The notes below the pieces were generated by a model. That model saw only the letters and a program-made list of their open reading frames with translations, did no database searches and was not told the origin of the DNA. 20,053 bases of DNA from Sulfurimonas sp. (GTDB taxonomy: Bacteria > Campylobacterota > Campylobacteria > Campylobacterales > Sulfurimonadaceae), in NCBI RefSeq assembly GCF_023229025.1, contig NZ_JALOAA010000035.1, forward strand, positions 1 through 20,053, read 5' to 3'. How positions within the stretch are numbered: the first letter of the stretch is position 1; each line of letters starts with the position of its first letter. Both the position numbers and the translations under genes were made by a program. Below, one piece after another: positions 14,571 to 20,053 of the stretch.

Positions 14571-15329
14571 TTAAGCTCCTATTTTTTGATTTTGATAAAA
14601 ATTAAAGAGGTACTCCCAAACCTCAAGAGCTTCCTCTTTTGATAGTATTTTGGAGTTAACCATATTCACAACAAGCTTGCTCTCGTTAATTTTAAAGGGG
14701 GTTGCAGGCTCGTACCCTATACCCTGAGTGTAAAAGGGTACGTTTGTGTTTTTATTGATAAAATGGCTCTTAAAGCTCTGTAAATTTTTAAAAATATCTC
14801 TCTCATTTCTGCTCTCTCTTGAGAGAGTTTCTTTATTTTCTTCTTTTATTTTATTTATTAGTTTATTATTTGGTACTAGGGTACTTGTAGGGTACTCCAA
14901 GCACCCTTGAATTGAGTTAACCTCACTCAACTTGTTATGCAACTCTAACAATTGTTGTTTTTGTTTAATTTTGCGTTTTGTGGAGGTAATTTCGCCGCCT
15001 AATTTACCAGCCTCAACGGCTTTGTAATACGGCTCTAGTTGTTTAATAATAAAAGGTGATACCACTTTTTTATCATCTTTTTCATAAATTTTAAACAAAT
15101 CGTAACTCAATACAATGTCCTCTAAAATTTTGCGACTTACATCAAAATCTCGACTCAAAAAGTCCAAATCCTCTAAATAAAACTCATGATTTGGTTGAGC
15201 TACTGCATAATCAATCAACAGTATTGCAGCACCTAATCCTGCAGCCGCAGGAAAATCAACTCTTATTTTTTTAAAAGTTCGCGTGTTTGTAAAGCCCACG
15301 GGAAACGGTAAATTTTTTGGTTGTGACAT
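14571..15329 (-). CDS. Putative replication-related protein
   Basis: A 252-aa protein with AAAGG seven bases before the ATG. The N-terminal 115 residues (FYLEDLDFLSRDFDVSRKIL..., then DLFKIYEKDDKKVVSPFIIKQLEPYYKAVEAGKLGG) resemble the winged-helix-like Lin1244/DUF4373 type N-terminal domain found in phage and plasmid replication proteins, where a predicted DNA-binding domain ends in a Gly-rich turn. The middle (120-200) is Lys/Glu/Asn-rich and probably flexible. The last 45 residues form a helical domain (SKILSKEEALEVWEYLFNFY). No Walker or primase motif is present, so it would be an initiator or helicase loader rather than an enzyme. The family call is tentative. Confidence 0.7.
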   Translation of the reverse strand: MSQPKNLPFPVGFTNTRTFKKIRVDFPAAAGLGAAILLIDYAVAQPNHEFYLEDLDFLSRDFDVSRKILEDIVLSYDLFKIYEKDDKKVVSPFIIKQLEPYYKAVEAGKLGGEITSTKRKIKQKQQLLELHNKLSEVNSIQGCLEYPTSTLVPNNKLINKIKEENKETLSRESRNERDIFKNLQSFKSHFINKNTNVPFYTQGIGYEPATPFKINESKLVVNMVNSKILSKEEALEVWEYLFNFYQNQKIGA

Positions 15330-15346
15330 TTTTGTACCTTTGTTTG

Positions 15347-15381
15347 TTTAGGCACTTTATAAGGAGTATTGCGGTAAGATT
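15347..15381 (+). repeat. Internal copy of both element-end motifs
   Basis: TTTAGGCACTTT (15347-15358), as at 135-146, and TTGCGGTAAGATT (15369-15381), identical to 227-239, occur in the same order and orientation as beside attL but only 10 bases apart. This copy lies between the putative replication gene and the excisionase gene. It may be a regulatory site for integrase or excisionase, or a relic of an older element end. Confidence 0.5.
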
Positions 15382-15464
15382 GTAGACCGCTTTTAACCTT
15401 TAAAAGTGTGTTTTTATATAAGCCTTTTGTTTTCAATCTTTAGTAGGGGCGAGAACTAAGGTAA

Positions 15465-15674
15465 CTATCCTGCTATTGGTTGTACTTCGTTTTTATCTAT
15501 ATAATCTTGGATCCATTCTTTTTTATAAACACAAACATTCCCGACCTTACTAAAACGAATACGCCTTTTTAGCCTTAAATTTCTGAGTGTTGTTTTAGAT
15601 ATTGGTAATAACCCATCTATTCCTTTTGCTACTTCTTCCGTTGTGTAATACTCTTTTGTGTAATACTCTTTCAT
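15465..15674 (-). CDS. AlpA/excisionase-like HTH protein
   Basis: A 69-aa protein with AAGGA seven bases before the ATG. It has a MerR-type winged-helix architecture: YYTTEEVAKGI at the start, then SKTTLRNLRLKRRIRFSKVGNVCVYKKEWIQDYI, where a basic turn and beta-wing follow the HTH. This is typical of AlpA, Xis and other HTH_17 recombination directionality factors, which bend DNA beside att sites and favour excision. A 15-base sequence encoding KEYYT is duplicated in tandem at the N-terminus. It lies divergent from the 192-aa probable repressor, with palindromic operators between them, the usual lysogeny-like switch. Confidence 0.82.
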   Translation of the reverse strand: MKEYYTKEYYTTEEVAKGIDGLLPISKTTLRNLRLKRRIRFSKVGNVCVYKKEWIQDYIDKNEVQPIAG

Positions 15675-15691
15675 ATTTTTATCCTTATTGC

Positions 15692-15819
15692 TATTTTACT
15701 TATTGAGTAAAATACATATCTTTTTAAGTATTACAATTATCCTATAGGTAACCTTATGTATTACTTAAAAAGTAATCTTTTGTATTAAATTTGTATATTT
15801 TTACTTATTATGGTAAAAT
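15692..15819. promoter_or_regulatory. Divergent control region with three palindromes
   Basis: Site 1 is TATTTTACT-N5-AGTAAAATA (15692-15714). Site 2 is ATTACTT-N3-AAGTAAT (15760-15776). Site 3 is TTTTAC-N8-GTAAAA (15799-15818), sharing TTTTACTTATT with site 1. A rightward promoter, TTGTAT (15791-15796), 17 bases, TAAAAT (15814-15819), overlaps site 3. The arrangement resembles a phage-type operator set between a repressor gene and an early gene. Confidence 0.6.
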
Positions 15820-15840
15820 TAGAATAAAAAAAGGGTACGC

Positions 15841-16419
15841 ATGCGCACTTTAATTTCTCAACTTCTTTTTTTCAAGTCGCCCAATACTTATTATAAGTGG
15901 AAAAAAGAGGGTCGCCCCATAATATCGCTGCTTGAAAAATATTTTACTAAACAAGACTTGCAAGAGTTTTTGCAAACGGGGCAGATAAATAAATTTGATA
16001 AATTGGAAGATTTTGACACTTACATTGATCGAATCTATTATAAGTGGTTTAAAAAATATCAAAACTTAGCATTTCGAGAAATTTTAGATTTTTATCTTGC
16101 TCAATTTTCACAAAATTATATTCTTGAAGATGAAGAGGGGTATTTGTTGGGCGAGTGCGTGGTTGCTAAACATCAAAACATTGATAGTTCACTCAACATG
16201 ATTGAGTTACTTGTTTCATATATTATTGACGTTAAATTTGATGAGCACATTGCTAAAATTATCGAGAAACACAAAGAAGTTGATGATAATTTAATTACAT
16301 TAAATAATCATAAAATAAGGATTATCTATTCAATAACAAATGACTTTACCGAACAAGAGCTGGAGTTTATTTTGGAGTATAAATTTAATATCAATTGGCA
16401 GTTTAAAGAAGAGATATAA
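15841..16419 (+). CDS. Probable element regulator (192 aa)
   Basis: A 192-aa protein divergent from the excisionase gene. Its first 55 residues (SQLLFFKSPNTYYKWKKEGRPIISLLEKYFTKQDLQEFL) look like a small HTH region in which SPNTYYKWKKE would be the recognition helix, a pattern seen in Campylobacterota phage and island repressors. The rest is acidic and helical with no enzyme motif (e.g. ILEDEEGYLLGE, then YIIDVKFDEHIAKIIEKH). Its promoter overlaps a palindrome also found before the excisionase gene, so it may repress both. The ribosome site (AGGG) is weak. The function is inferred from context. Confidence 0.72.
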   Translation: MRTLISQLLFFKSPNTYYKWKKEGRPIISLLEKYFTKQDLQEFLQTGQINKFDKLEDFDTYIDRIYYKWFKKYQNLAFREILDFYLAQFSQNYILEDEEGYLLGECVVAKHQNIDSSLNMIELLVSYIIDVKFDEHIAKIIEKHKEVDDNLITLNNHKIRIIYSITNDFTEQELEFILEYKFNINWQFKEEI

Positions 16420-16467
16420 TTTAAGGATACAAAAGTCTAAAATATCTCCGGAGTGAGTAGGTTATGC

Positions 16468-16752
16468 CTACGCCGATACCTGCACTTTTACGCCTAGAGA
16501 GTTGAGCACTTTTGCAATAGTGTCAAATTTAGGCTTTGAACCCTGATGAAAGGTTTTGTATAAGCTTTCTCTTCCAAGCCCTGTATCTTTTGCTATTTGA
16601 CTCATCCCTTTTGCTTTTGCTATATGTCCTATAGCTTCTAAGAGTTCGTCCATATCTCCATCTGCTAAGATTTGAGATAGATACTCGGCTATTACTTTTT
16701 TATCATCAAGATACTCTGCTATATCAAAATTTGTAAGTTCTAGTTTATTCAT
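16468..16752 (-). CDS. Solitary HI1420/HigA-type antitoxin
   Basis: A 94-aa protein from ATG 16752, which has AAGGAG seven bases upstream. The longer in-frame start lacks one. The N-terminal half (DIAEYLDDKKVIAEYLSQILADGDMDELLEAIGHIAKAKG) and the C-terminal HTH (MSQIAKDTGLGRESLYKTFHQGSKPKFDTIAKVLNSLGVKV) match the probable addiction-module antidote family (COG3636, TIGR02684). These are usually encoded downstream of a RelE/HI1419-like toxin. Here no toxin gene precedes it; upstream lies the divergent hicA. It may be an orphan antitoxin that neutralises a toxin elsewhere, or it may act as an autorepressor. Confidence 0.85.
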   Translation of the reverse strand: MNKLELTNFDIAEYLDDKKVIAEYLSQILADGDMDELLEAIGHIAKAKGMSQIAKDTGLGRESLYKTFHQGSKPKFDTIAKVLNSLGVKVQVSA

Positions 16753-16777
16753 TGTCAAGCTCCTTATACATAGAAAC

Positions 16778-16807
16778 ATTGTATCCCAAAGGATACTTTT
16801 ATGTCAA
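16778..16807 (-). promoter_or_regulatory. Promoter of the solitary antitoxin with operator
   Basis: On the minus strand, TTGACA (16802-16807), an 18-base spacer and TACAAT (16778-16783) form a strong promoter. A perfect palindrome, GTATCC-CAAA-GGATAC (16781-16796), covers the -10 and spacer, as expected for antitoxin autorepression. Confidence 0.7.
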
Positions 16808-16858
16808 TAATCTTTAGCCATATGTATTTTTGTAACTATTTTATGGTATCATTTTATT

Positions 16859-17107
16859 ATGAGCAAAAAAGATAAATTACTTGAGAGATTTTTAAAAATA
16901 CCACCATACAAAGATTTGACATTTGACGAACTTCAAACTTTGCTTTTGGGTTTTGGTTATGAAAAAGTAGAGGGTAGCGGTTCTGCCGTGAAGTTTTATA
17001 ACAAAGAGAAAGATAGTCTCATAAACTTACACAAACCACATCCAAGCAATATTTTAAAAATCTATCTTGTTAAGCAGATACAACTCAAACTAAAGGAGAT
17101 ACTATAA
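16859..17107 (+). CDS. hicA: HicA-like toxin
   Basis: An 82-aa protein of the HicA/YcfA dsRBD-like mRNA interferase family. The features are DLTFDELQTLLLGFGYEKVEGSGSAVKF, then INLHKPHPSN and a helical end (KIYLVKQIQLKLKEIL). LHKPHP is the hallmark of the HicA subgroup with a GSGS turn instead of GSHH. It would cleave mRNA when free. Its stop overlaps the hicB start by one base (TAATG), so toxin and antitoxin are co-translated, with toxin first as is usual for hicAB. No Shine-Dalgarno sequence is visible before the ATG. A possible -10-like TATCAT seven bases before the ATG leaves open a very short or absent leader. Confidence 0.85.
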   Translation: MSKKDKLLERFLKIPPYKDLTFDELQTLLLGFGYEKVEGSGSAVKFYNKEKDSLINLHKPHPSNILKIYLVKQIQLKLKEIL

Positions 17108-17445
17108 TGGCTAATACAATTGAATATAAAGGCTATATCGGCTCAATAGAGTATTCGAGTGAAGATAAGCTCTTCTTTGGAAAAATAGAGCTTATAGATG
17201 ATTTAGTAACTTTTGAAGCAGATGGTGCAAGCGAACTAGAGACAAACTTTCACAATGCAGTTGATGAATATCTACAAACTTGCAAAGAGCTAGGCAGAAA
17301 ACCGCAAAAGACATACAAGGGTGTGTTTAATGTTAGAATAGACCCTAAGTTGCATCAAAAAATTCATCAAGAAGCATTAAAGGCTGGTGTTTCTTTAAAT
17401 GCTTTTGTCCAAAATCTGTTAAAAACAAAAATGCCTACTGCTTAA
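17107..17445 (+). CDS. hicB: HicB-like antitoxin
   Basis: A 112-aa protein with the two usual HicB parts. The first is a degenerate RNase H-like domain (about 1-65: IEYKGYIGSIEYSSEDKLFFGKIELIDDLVTFEADG, then NFHNAVDEYLQTC). The second is a ribbon-helix-helix DNA-binding segment (about 78-108: KGVFNVRIDPKLHQKIHQEA, then SLNAFVQNLL). It neutralises HicA and represses the operon. AAAGGAG precedes its ATG inside hicA, which allows more antitoxin than toxin to be made. Confidence 0.92.
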   Translation: MANTIEYKGYIGSIEYSSEDKLFFGKIELIDDLVTFEADGASELETNFHNAVDEYLQTCKELGRKPQKTYKGVFNVRIDPKLHQKIHQEALKAGVSLNAFVQNLLKTKMPTA

Positions 17446-17504
17446 AGGAGCTAAACAATCTTTAATGAGAATAGAAAATTTAATTTCTTAAGTAACCTCT
17501 TAAC

Positions 17505-17532
17505 ATATATGTACTAAAATTTGTACATATAT
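17505..17532. promoter_or_regulatory. YefM-type operator
   Basis: A perfect inverted repeat with 10-base arms (ATATATGTAC / GTACATATAT) around an 8-base centre lies just before yefM. It contains TGTACT (17510-17515) and TGTACA (17522-17527) with centres 12 bases apart. This matches the TGTACA core and spacing known for the E. coli yefM-yoeB operator. Confidence 0.75.
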
Positions 17533-17549
17533 TTAAAAAAGGAGCAAAA

Positions 17550-17804
17550 ATGCAAACTATGACATTTTCTCAAATGAGACAACATCTAGCTACTGCTATA
17601 GATACTGTTGTAAATAATCACTCTCCTATTATCATCACACGACAAAATAAAGAGCCTGTAGTGATGATTTCTCTTGATGATTATAAATCGATAGAAGAGA
17701 CGGCATACCTTATGCAAAGTATGACAAACGCATCAAGATTAAACAGTGCGATAAAGCAGCTTGAAGCAGGTCAAGGTAAAACTAGAGAGCTTATAGAAGA
17801 ATGA
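17550..17804 (+). CDS. yefM: YefM-family antitoxin (Phd/YefM)
   Basis: An 84-aa protein with AAGGAG six bases before the ATG. The N-terminal DNA-binding fold is typical of Phd/YefM (MTFSQMRQHLATAIDTVVNNHSP...), followed by IIITRQNKEPVVMISLDDYKSIEETAYLM and a flexible tail that wraps the toxin (GKTRELIEE). It binds YoeB and, together with it, the inverted repeat upstream. Its stop overlaps the yoeB start by four bases (ATGA), so the pair is translationally coupled. Confidence 0.95.
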   Translation: MQTMTFSQMRQHLATAIDTVVNNHSPIIITRQNKEPVVMISLDDYKSIEETAYLMQSMTNASRLNSAIKQLEAGQGKTRELIEE

Positions 17805-18055
17805 ACCTGACTTTTGCAGATGAAGCGTGGGAAGACTATCTCTATTGGCAGCAAACCGATAAGAAGATTTTAAAAAAGATAAATACGCTTATCAAAGAGA
17901 TAAAAAGAGAACCGTTTAAGGGCACTGGCGAACCTGAACCGCTAAAATATAACTGGTCGGGTTACTGGTCAAGACGAATAACCATAGAGCATAGGCTAGT
18001 TTACAAGGTTACTGATAATGCTATTTTGATAGCACAGTGCAGGTATCATTATTAA
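17801..18055 (+). CDS. yoeB: YoeB-family toxin
   Basis: An 84-aa ribosome-dependent mRNA endonuclease of the RelE superfamily, the same length as E. coli YoeB. The catalytic residues fall at the E. coli positions: Glu46 (GEPEPL), Arg65 (IEHRLVY) and His83 (the RYHY ending). It is complete and probably functional, and its cognate yefM is intact upstream. Its role here would be to stabilise the element against loss. Confidence 0.96.
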   Translation: MNLTFADEAWEDYLYWQQTDKKILKKINTLIKEIKREPFKGTGEPEPLKYNWSGYWSRRITIEHRLVYKVTDNAILIAQCRYHY

Positions 18056-18103
18056 CAAAATATCTCTTATGTTATAATAACGAAAAATATGAAAAGGATT
18101 AAT

Positions 18104-18334
18104 ATGCACTCCTTAGTTTTAAATGTAAATGATAGCTTCTATAATCAATTATTATCTTTTTTAAACCAAAACAAAAAGCAAGTAGATATACTTGAAGATT
18201 TGCAAGATGACGGCTATCCCTCTATTTCAAAAGACGAAGCAAGAGTAAGAGTATCTTCAGCGGTAGAAGACTACAGAAGCGGAAAGATGAAAACAGTACC
18301 TTATTCTCAAGTTATGGATGAAGTTGGAAGATAA
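18104..18334 (+). CDS. Lone antitoxin-like small protein
   Basis: A 76-aa protein from ATG 18104, preceded by AAAGGA with good spacing. A start at 18089 has no such site. The beginning (HSLVLNVNDSFYNQLLSFLNQ) resembles antitoxin-like proteins that open with a short beta strand and helix. The second half (SKDEARVRVSSAVEDYRSGKMKTVPYSQVMDEVGR) resembles the toxin-binding tail of ParD/RelB-type antitoxins. No toxin follows; only the right arm sites and attR do. A TATAAT (18073-18078) within GTTATAATAAC may be its promoter. Either its toxin was lost or it acts alone. Confidence 0.65.
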   Translation: MHSLVLNVNDSFYNQLLSFLNQNKKQVDILEDLQDDGYPSISKDEARVRVSSAVEDYRSGKMKTVPYSQVMDEVGR

Positions 18335-18348
18335 ATAAATATACTTCT

Positions 18349-18372
18349 AAGTGGGGTAAAAAGTGGGGTAAG
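18349..18372 (+). repeat. Tandem 12-bp repeat AAGTGGGGTAA(A/G)
   Basis: Two adjacent 12-base units near the right end share the period, orientation and GGTAA(A/G) core of the pair at 213-236. They are candidate arm-type sites of the integrase. Role inferred from the matching placement at both ends. Confidence 0.5.
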
Positions 18373-18390
18373 GCTTTTTTAAAAGCCTTA
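18369..18390. other. Perfect inverted repeat near attR
   Basis: TAAGGCTTTT-TT-AAAAGCCTTA has 10-base arms and a 2-base centre. No T-run follows on either strand outside the stem, so a standard terminator is doubtful. It overlaps the second 12-base repeat and may be a protein site or insulator at the element edge. Confidence 0.45.
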
Positions 18391-18403
18391 ACAACCCACA
18401 AAA

Positions 18404-18412
18404 TAGGCACTT
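18404..18412 (+). repeat. Putative integrase arm site TAGGCACTT (right)
   Basis: The same nine bases as at 137-145, 15 bases inside the right core. Confidence 0.45.
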
Positions 18413-18427
18413 AAAAACATAGCATAT

Positions 18428-18491
18428 TTACCTCGACAAGGTAAAAGTCACTGGTTCGAGTCCAGTTGTGAGCACCATCATTTATTACTAC
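18428..18491 (+). repeat. attR core (64-bp direct repeat, right copy)
   Basis: Identical to 60-123. It contains only the tRNA-Val sequence from the anticodon stem to CCA, plus 14 downstream bases. Upstream of it there is no D arm or acceptor strand, so it cannot form a tRNA. Confidence 0.88.
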
Positions 18492-18556
18492 TAATTACTG
18501 ATAAAAGATTGCGGTATGTTTTTAAACTAAGGCAAGAATAAAAATATCTGTATTAA
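18485..18556 (+). pseudogene. Decayed integrase leader beside attR
   Basis: About 70 bases align with the leader of the element's own integrase (about 190-270). Shared blocks include ACTACTAA, TACTGATAAAA, TTGCGGTA, TTTTAAAC, AAGG and ATAAAAAT, then TCTG. The start codon equivalent is ATA (18544-18546) and only one copy of the 12-base repeat is present. No integrase coding sequence follows. It looks like the stump of a related element that once occupied the same site. Confidence 0.6.
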
Positions 18557-18560
18557 ACTA

Positions 18561-18885
18561 CTGCTTAAAGAAATATACTTAGTTTATAACACTGACAAAA
18601 AGGTTAATGTTTATATCTATAGACGAAAGAAACAAGAGAACAAATCTTCAAATAGTAGATATAATATACAATATATTAAATGAGGCTCATATAATAAAAA
18701 ATAATTCAAAATTGCCTTCATACAAAAGCTTAATAACTTTTATAAAGGACCGTGTTTAGCGCGACAGATGCTATACCATAAATGGTATAAAAATAGAAAA
18801 CAAACTAGGCTGAAAAGCTGATGAAAATTTTGATAGTGGAATAGTTAAGACTATTAAGCGGTATTTGGAGAAATATGATGGCTAA
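18561..18885 (+). pseudogene. rmlB: rmlB 3' remnant (dTDP-glucose 4,6-dehydratase)
   Basis: Conceptual translation gives the C-terminal third of RmlB in broken form. EIYLVYNTDKKVNVYI corresponds to the usual AI-LVL-KGKVGEVYNIGG. After a frame change near 18625-18640 follow RTNLQIVDIIYNIL and SLITFIKDR. Then a TAG (18757-18759) precedes RDRCYTINGIKIENKLG, and a TGA (18811-18813) sits where LGW normally has Trp. The ending is KADENFDSGIVKTIKRYL. RmlB makes the dTDP-4-keto-6-deoxyglucose used for rhamnose and related sugars. The terminal stop overlaps the next gene by 11 bases, implying a former polysaccharide operon. Confidence 0.8.
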
Positions 18886-19846
18886 AATAAGTATAGTAAT
18901 ACCTGTATATAATGCTGAAAATTTTATTGTACATATTTTAGATAAAATCTATGAGCAAACATTTCAAAATTTTGAATTAATTTGTGTAAATGATGGAAGC
19001 ACTGACAATACAAAAAATATTTTAGAAAACTATGCTCTAAAGCGCAACAATATGATCGTTGTAAATCAAAATAATGGTGGTATTGGTAATGCAGCAAATC
19101 TTGGAATCAGTTATGCAAGTGGAAAATATTTAGCTTATTTAGAGCATGATGATTCTTTAGTTAGCAACAATGCCTTTGAAATTCTATACGATACTGCCGA
19201 AAAACATGACTTGGAAATACTATCTTTTAATTTTTCTACTGAAAAAGAAATATCTAAATTAAATCAACCAATAAACAAAGTTATAACAGGAAAAGAATAT
19301 TTGCTAGGTTCTTATCACCCTGCACCATGGTGTAAATTTTATAACTTGTCCTATATTAATAAAATCAATTTTAAGTTTAGAGAAGATTTAAGATTTGCTG
19401 ATACTGAGTCATATCCTAGATTAATGATAGATGCTAAAAGAGTTATGCATATTGAAAATGTATTATATGTTATGAGAATTGCTGTAAATAAAAATTCTGT
19501 GTCAGATACTATAATGAATATTGAATCTGCTGAAGCATTTGCTCAAACAGCAATTACTTATAGTGAGATTATAGATAAAGAAACTCAGGGCACACCGCTT
19601 GTTAAGGCACTTAAAAAACAAAGAATGCAAGCACTTATTCCAGCTGCAAGAATTTTAGGCTCTATTAATACAGAAAAAAGCAGGAAAATTTATTCTCATA
19701 TACTTAGTCTTTCATTAAGTAAATTTGAGTTATACCTAGTTAAGAATGAGTATAATTTCTTTTATTATAAATTTGTAAAAAAAGAAGCAAAAATCAGACA
19801 TCCTTTTATATACTTAGTTAGAAAAGCACGAAAGTTTATAATATAA
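18875..19846 (+). CDS. Family 2 glycosyltransferase
   Basis: A 323-aa enzyme with a GT-A fold at the N-terminus: ISIVIPVYNAENFI (5-18), NDGSTDNT (39-46), NNGGIGNAANLGI (66-78) and the metal-binding EHDD motif (90-93). The C-terminal half is basic and aromatic (IRHPFIYLVRKARKF), which may help it associate with the membrane. It transfers a sugar from a nucleotide-sugar donor onto a growing glycan, such as O-antigen, capsule or a glycoprotein glycan; donor and acceptor cannot be told from sequence. GGAG lies before the double ATG, and the second ATG at 18878 is also possible. It belongs to the host chromosome, outside the element, and follows the broken rmlB. Confidence 0.92.
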   Translation: MMAKISIVIPVYNAENFIVHILDKIYEQTFQNFELICVNDGSTDNTKNILENYALKRNNMIVVNQNNGGIGNAANLGISYASGKYLAYLEHDDSLVSNNAFEILYDTAEKHDLEILSFNFSTEKEISKLNQPINKVITGKEYLLGSYHPAPWCKFYNLSYINKINFKFREDLRFADTESYPRLMIDAKRVMHIENVLYVMRIAVNKNSVSDTIMNIESAEAFAQTAITYSEIIDKETQGTPLVKALKKQRMQALIPAARILGSINTEKSRKIYSHILSLSLSKFELYLVKNEYNFFYYKFVKKEAKIRHPFIYLVRKARKFII

Positions 19847-20053
19847 GTATAAACCGTTCAGAACTCTACATCTACTTGGTAAAATAACAAGTACTCAAAC
19901 CTTTTTATAAAAAATAGGGAAAGTGAAGTATGAACATAAGTTTATTGACAATATTATAATGGTCAAAAAAATCAAGACAATTTTTTAACTTAATTAATTT
20001 CTGTCTTTACTTATTACTTTACCCTATAAATTCTACTATCAAGTGTAATAATT
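19847..20053. other. AT-rich intergenic end of window
   Basis: I see no gene, RNA or clear terminator here. The only ATG with a ribosome-like site (about 19930) reads just eight codons before a stop. Confidence 0.5.

Larger units (their letters stand above)
60..18491. mobile_element. Integrative mobilizable element in tRNA-Val
   Basis: The interval is delimited by an exact 64-bp direct repeat. The left copy completes the tRNA gene and the right copy is a 5'-truncated tRNA fragment, as expected when a tyrosine recombinase integrates at a tRNA 3' end. The integrase gene lies next to the left repeat. Cargo includes a MobF relaxase, a coupling protein, a candidate oriT, a ParA-like protein, an excisionase-like protein, a putative replication protein and a toxin-antitoxin block. 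No VirB4-type ATPase or T4SS core subunit genes are seen, so autonomous conjugation is unlikely and mobilization by a helper is inferred. Confidence 0.85.

Noticed and set aside
16457..16471. GTAGG/CCTAC hairpin between convergent genes as a terminator
   Set aside because: Short stem, no T-run on either strand, and it overlaps the antitoxin stop codon.
18544..18640. Reading the sequence after attR as an integrase N-terminus (IYLVYN...VNVYIYR resembles GIYYKE...KTYIAR)
   Set aside because: Extending the frame gives RTNLQIVDIIYNIL, LITFIKDR and further RmlB-like blocks, so rmlB explains it better. Only the non-coding leader is integrase-derived.

Overview
The window is AT-rich and gene-dense. 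It most likely comes from a Campylobacterota bacterium of the Sulfurimonas, Sulfuricurvum or Sulfurovum type. That assignment rests on codon and protein style, the tRNA, and the polysaccharide genes at the right edge; no marker gene confirms it. Almost all of the window (about 60-18491) is one integrated mobile element of about 18.4 kb. It sits in the 3' half of a tRNA-Val(GAC) gene and is bounded by an exact 64-bp direct repeat (60-123 and 18428-18491).

Layout of the element. The left end carries putative integrase arm sites, a tyrosine integrase (261-1355) and a small SHOCT-domain membrane protein. Next, on the minus strand, comes a five-gene membrane operon (5995 down to 2018): a 30-aa membrane peptide, an 81-aa protein, a one-TM protein, a four-TM protein and an 828-aa secreted or polytopic protein reminiscent of DotA/TraY/TraG-type T4SS channel proteins. 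It is read from a near-consensus promoter whose spacer holds an operator. The same 15-mer, with one mismatch, sits at the start of the divergent small XRE-like regulator gene (6167-6388). Then comes the mobilization core on the minus strand: a TraD/TrwB-like coupling protein (6385-7998) and a large MobF relaxase-helicase with an added C-terminal TOPRIM-like region (8000-12013). Upstream of these is a 117-bp intergenic region that looks like oriT, with helically phased ATTAATAAC repeats and a hairpin. Upstream of that lies an operon of an HTH protein, two coiled-coil membrane proteins flanking a ParA-like ATPase, and a 39-aa membrane peptide.

Beyond it are a putative replication protein (14571-15329), an AlpA-like excisionase (15465-15674) and a divergent probable repressor (15841-16419), with several palindromic operators between the last two. 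The right end is a stability block: a solitary HI1420-type antitoxin, HicAB, YefM-YoeB and a lone antitoxin-like gene, then arm sites and attR.

No VirB4, VirB8, VirB9, VirB10 or VirB11 gene is visible. The element therefore looks like an integrative mobilizable element that uses a helper T4SS, with the DotA/TraG-like operon perhaps altering that machine.

Right of attR the flank records older history. It holds a decayed leader homologous to this element's integrase leader, fused to the broken 3' end of rmlB (dTDP-glucose 4,6-dehydratase). A complete family 2 glycosyltransferase gene (18875-19846) follows.
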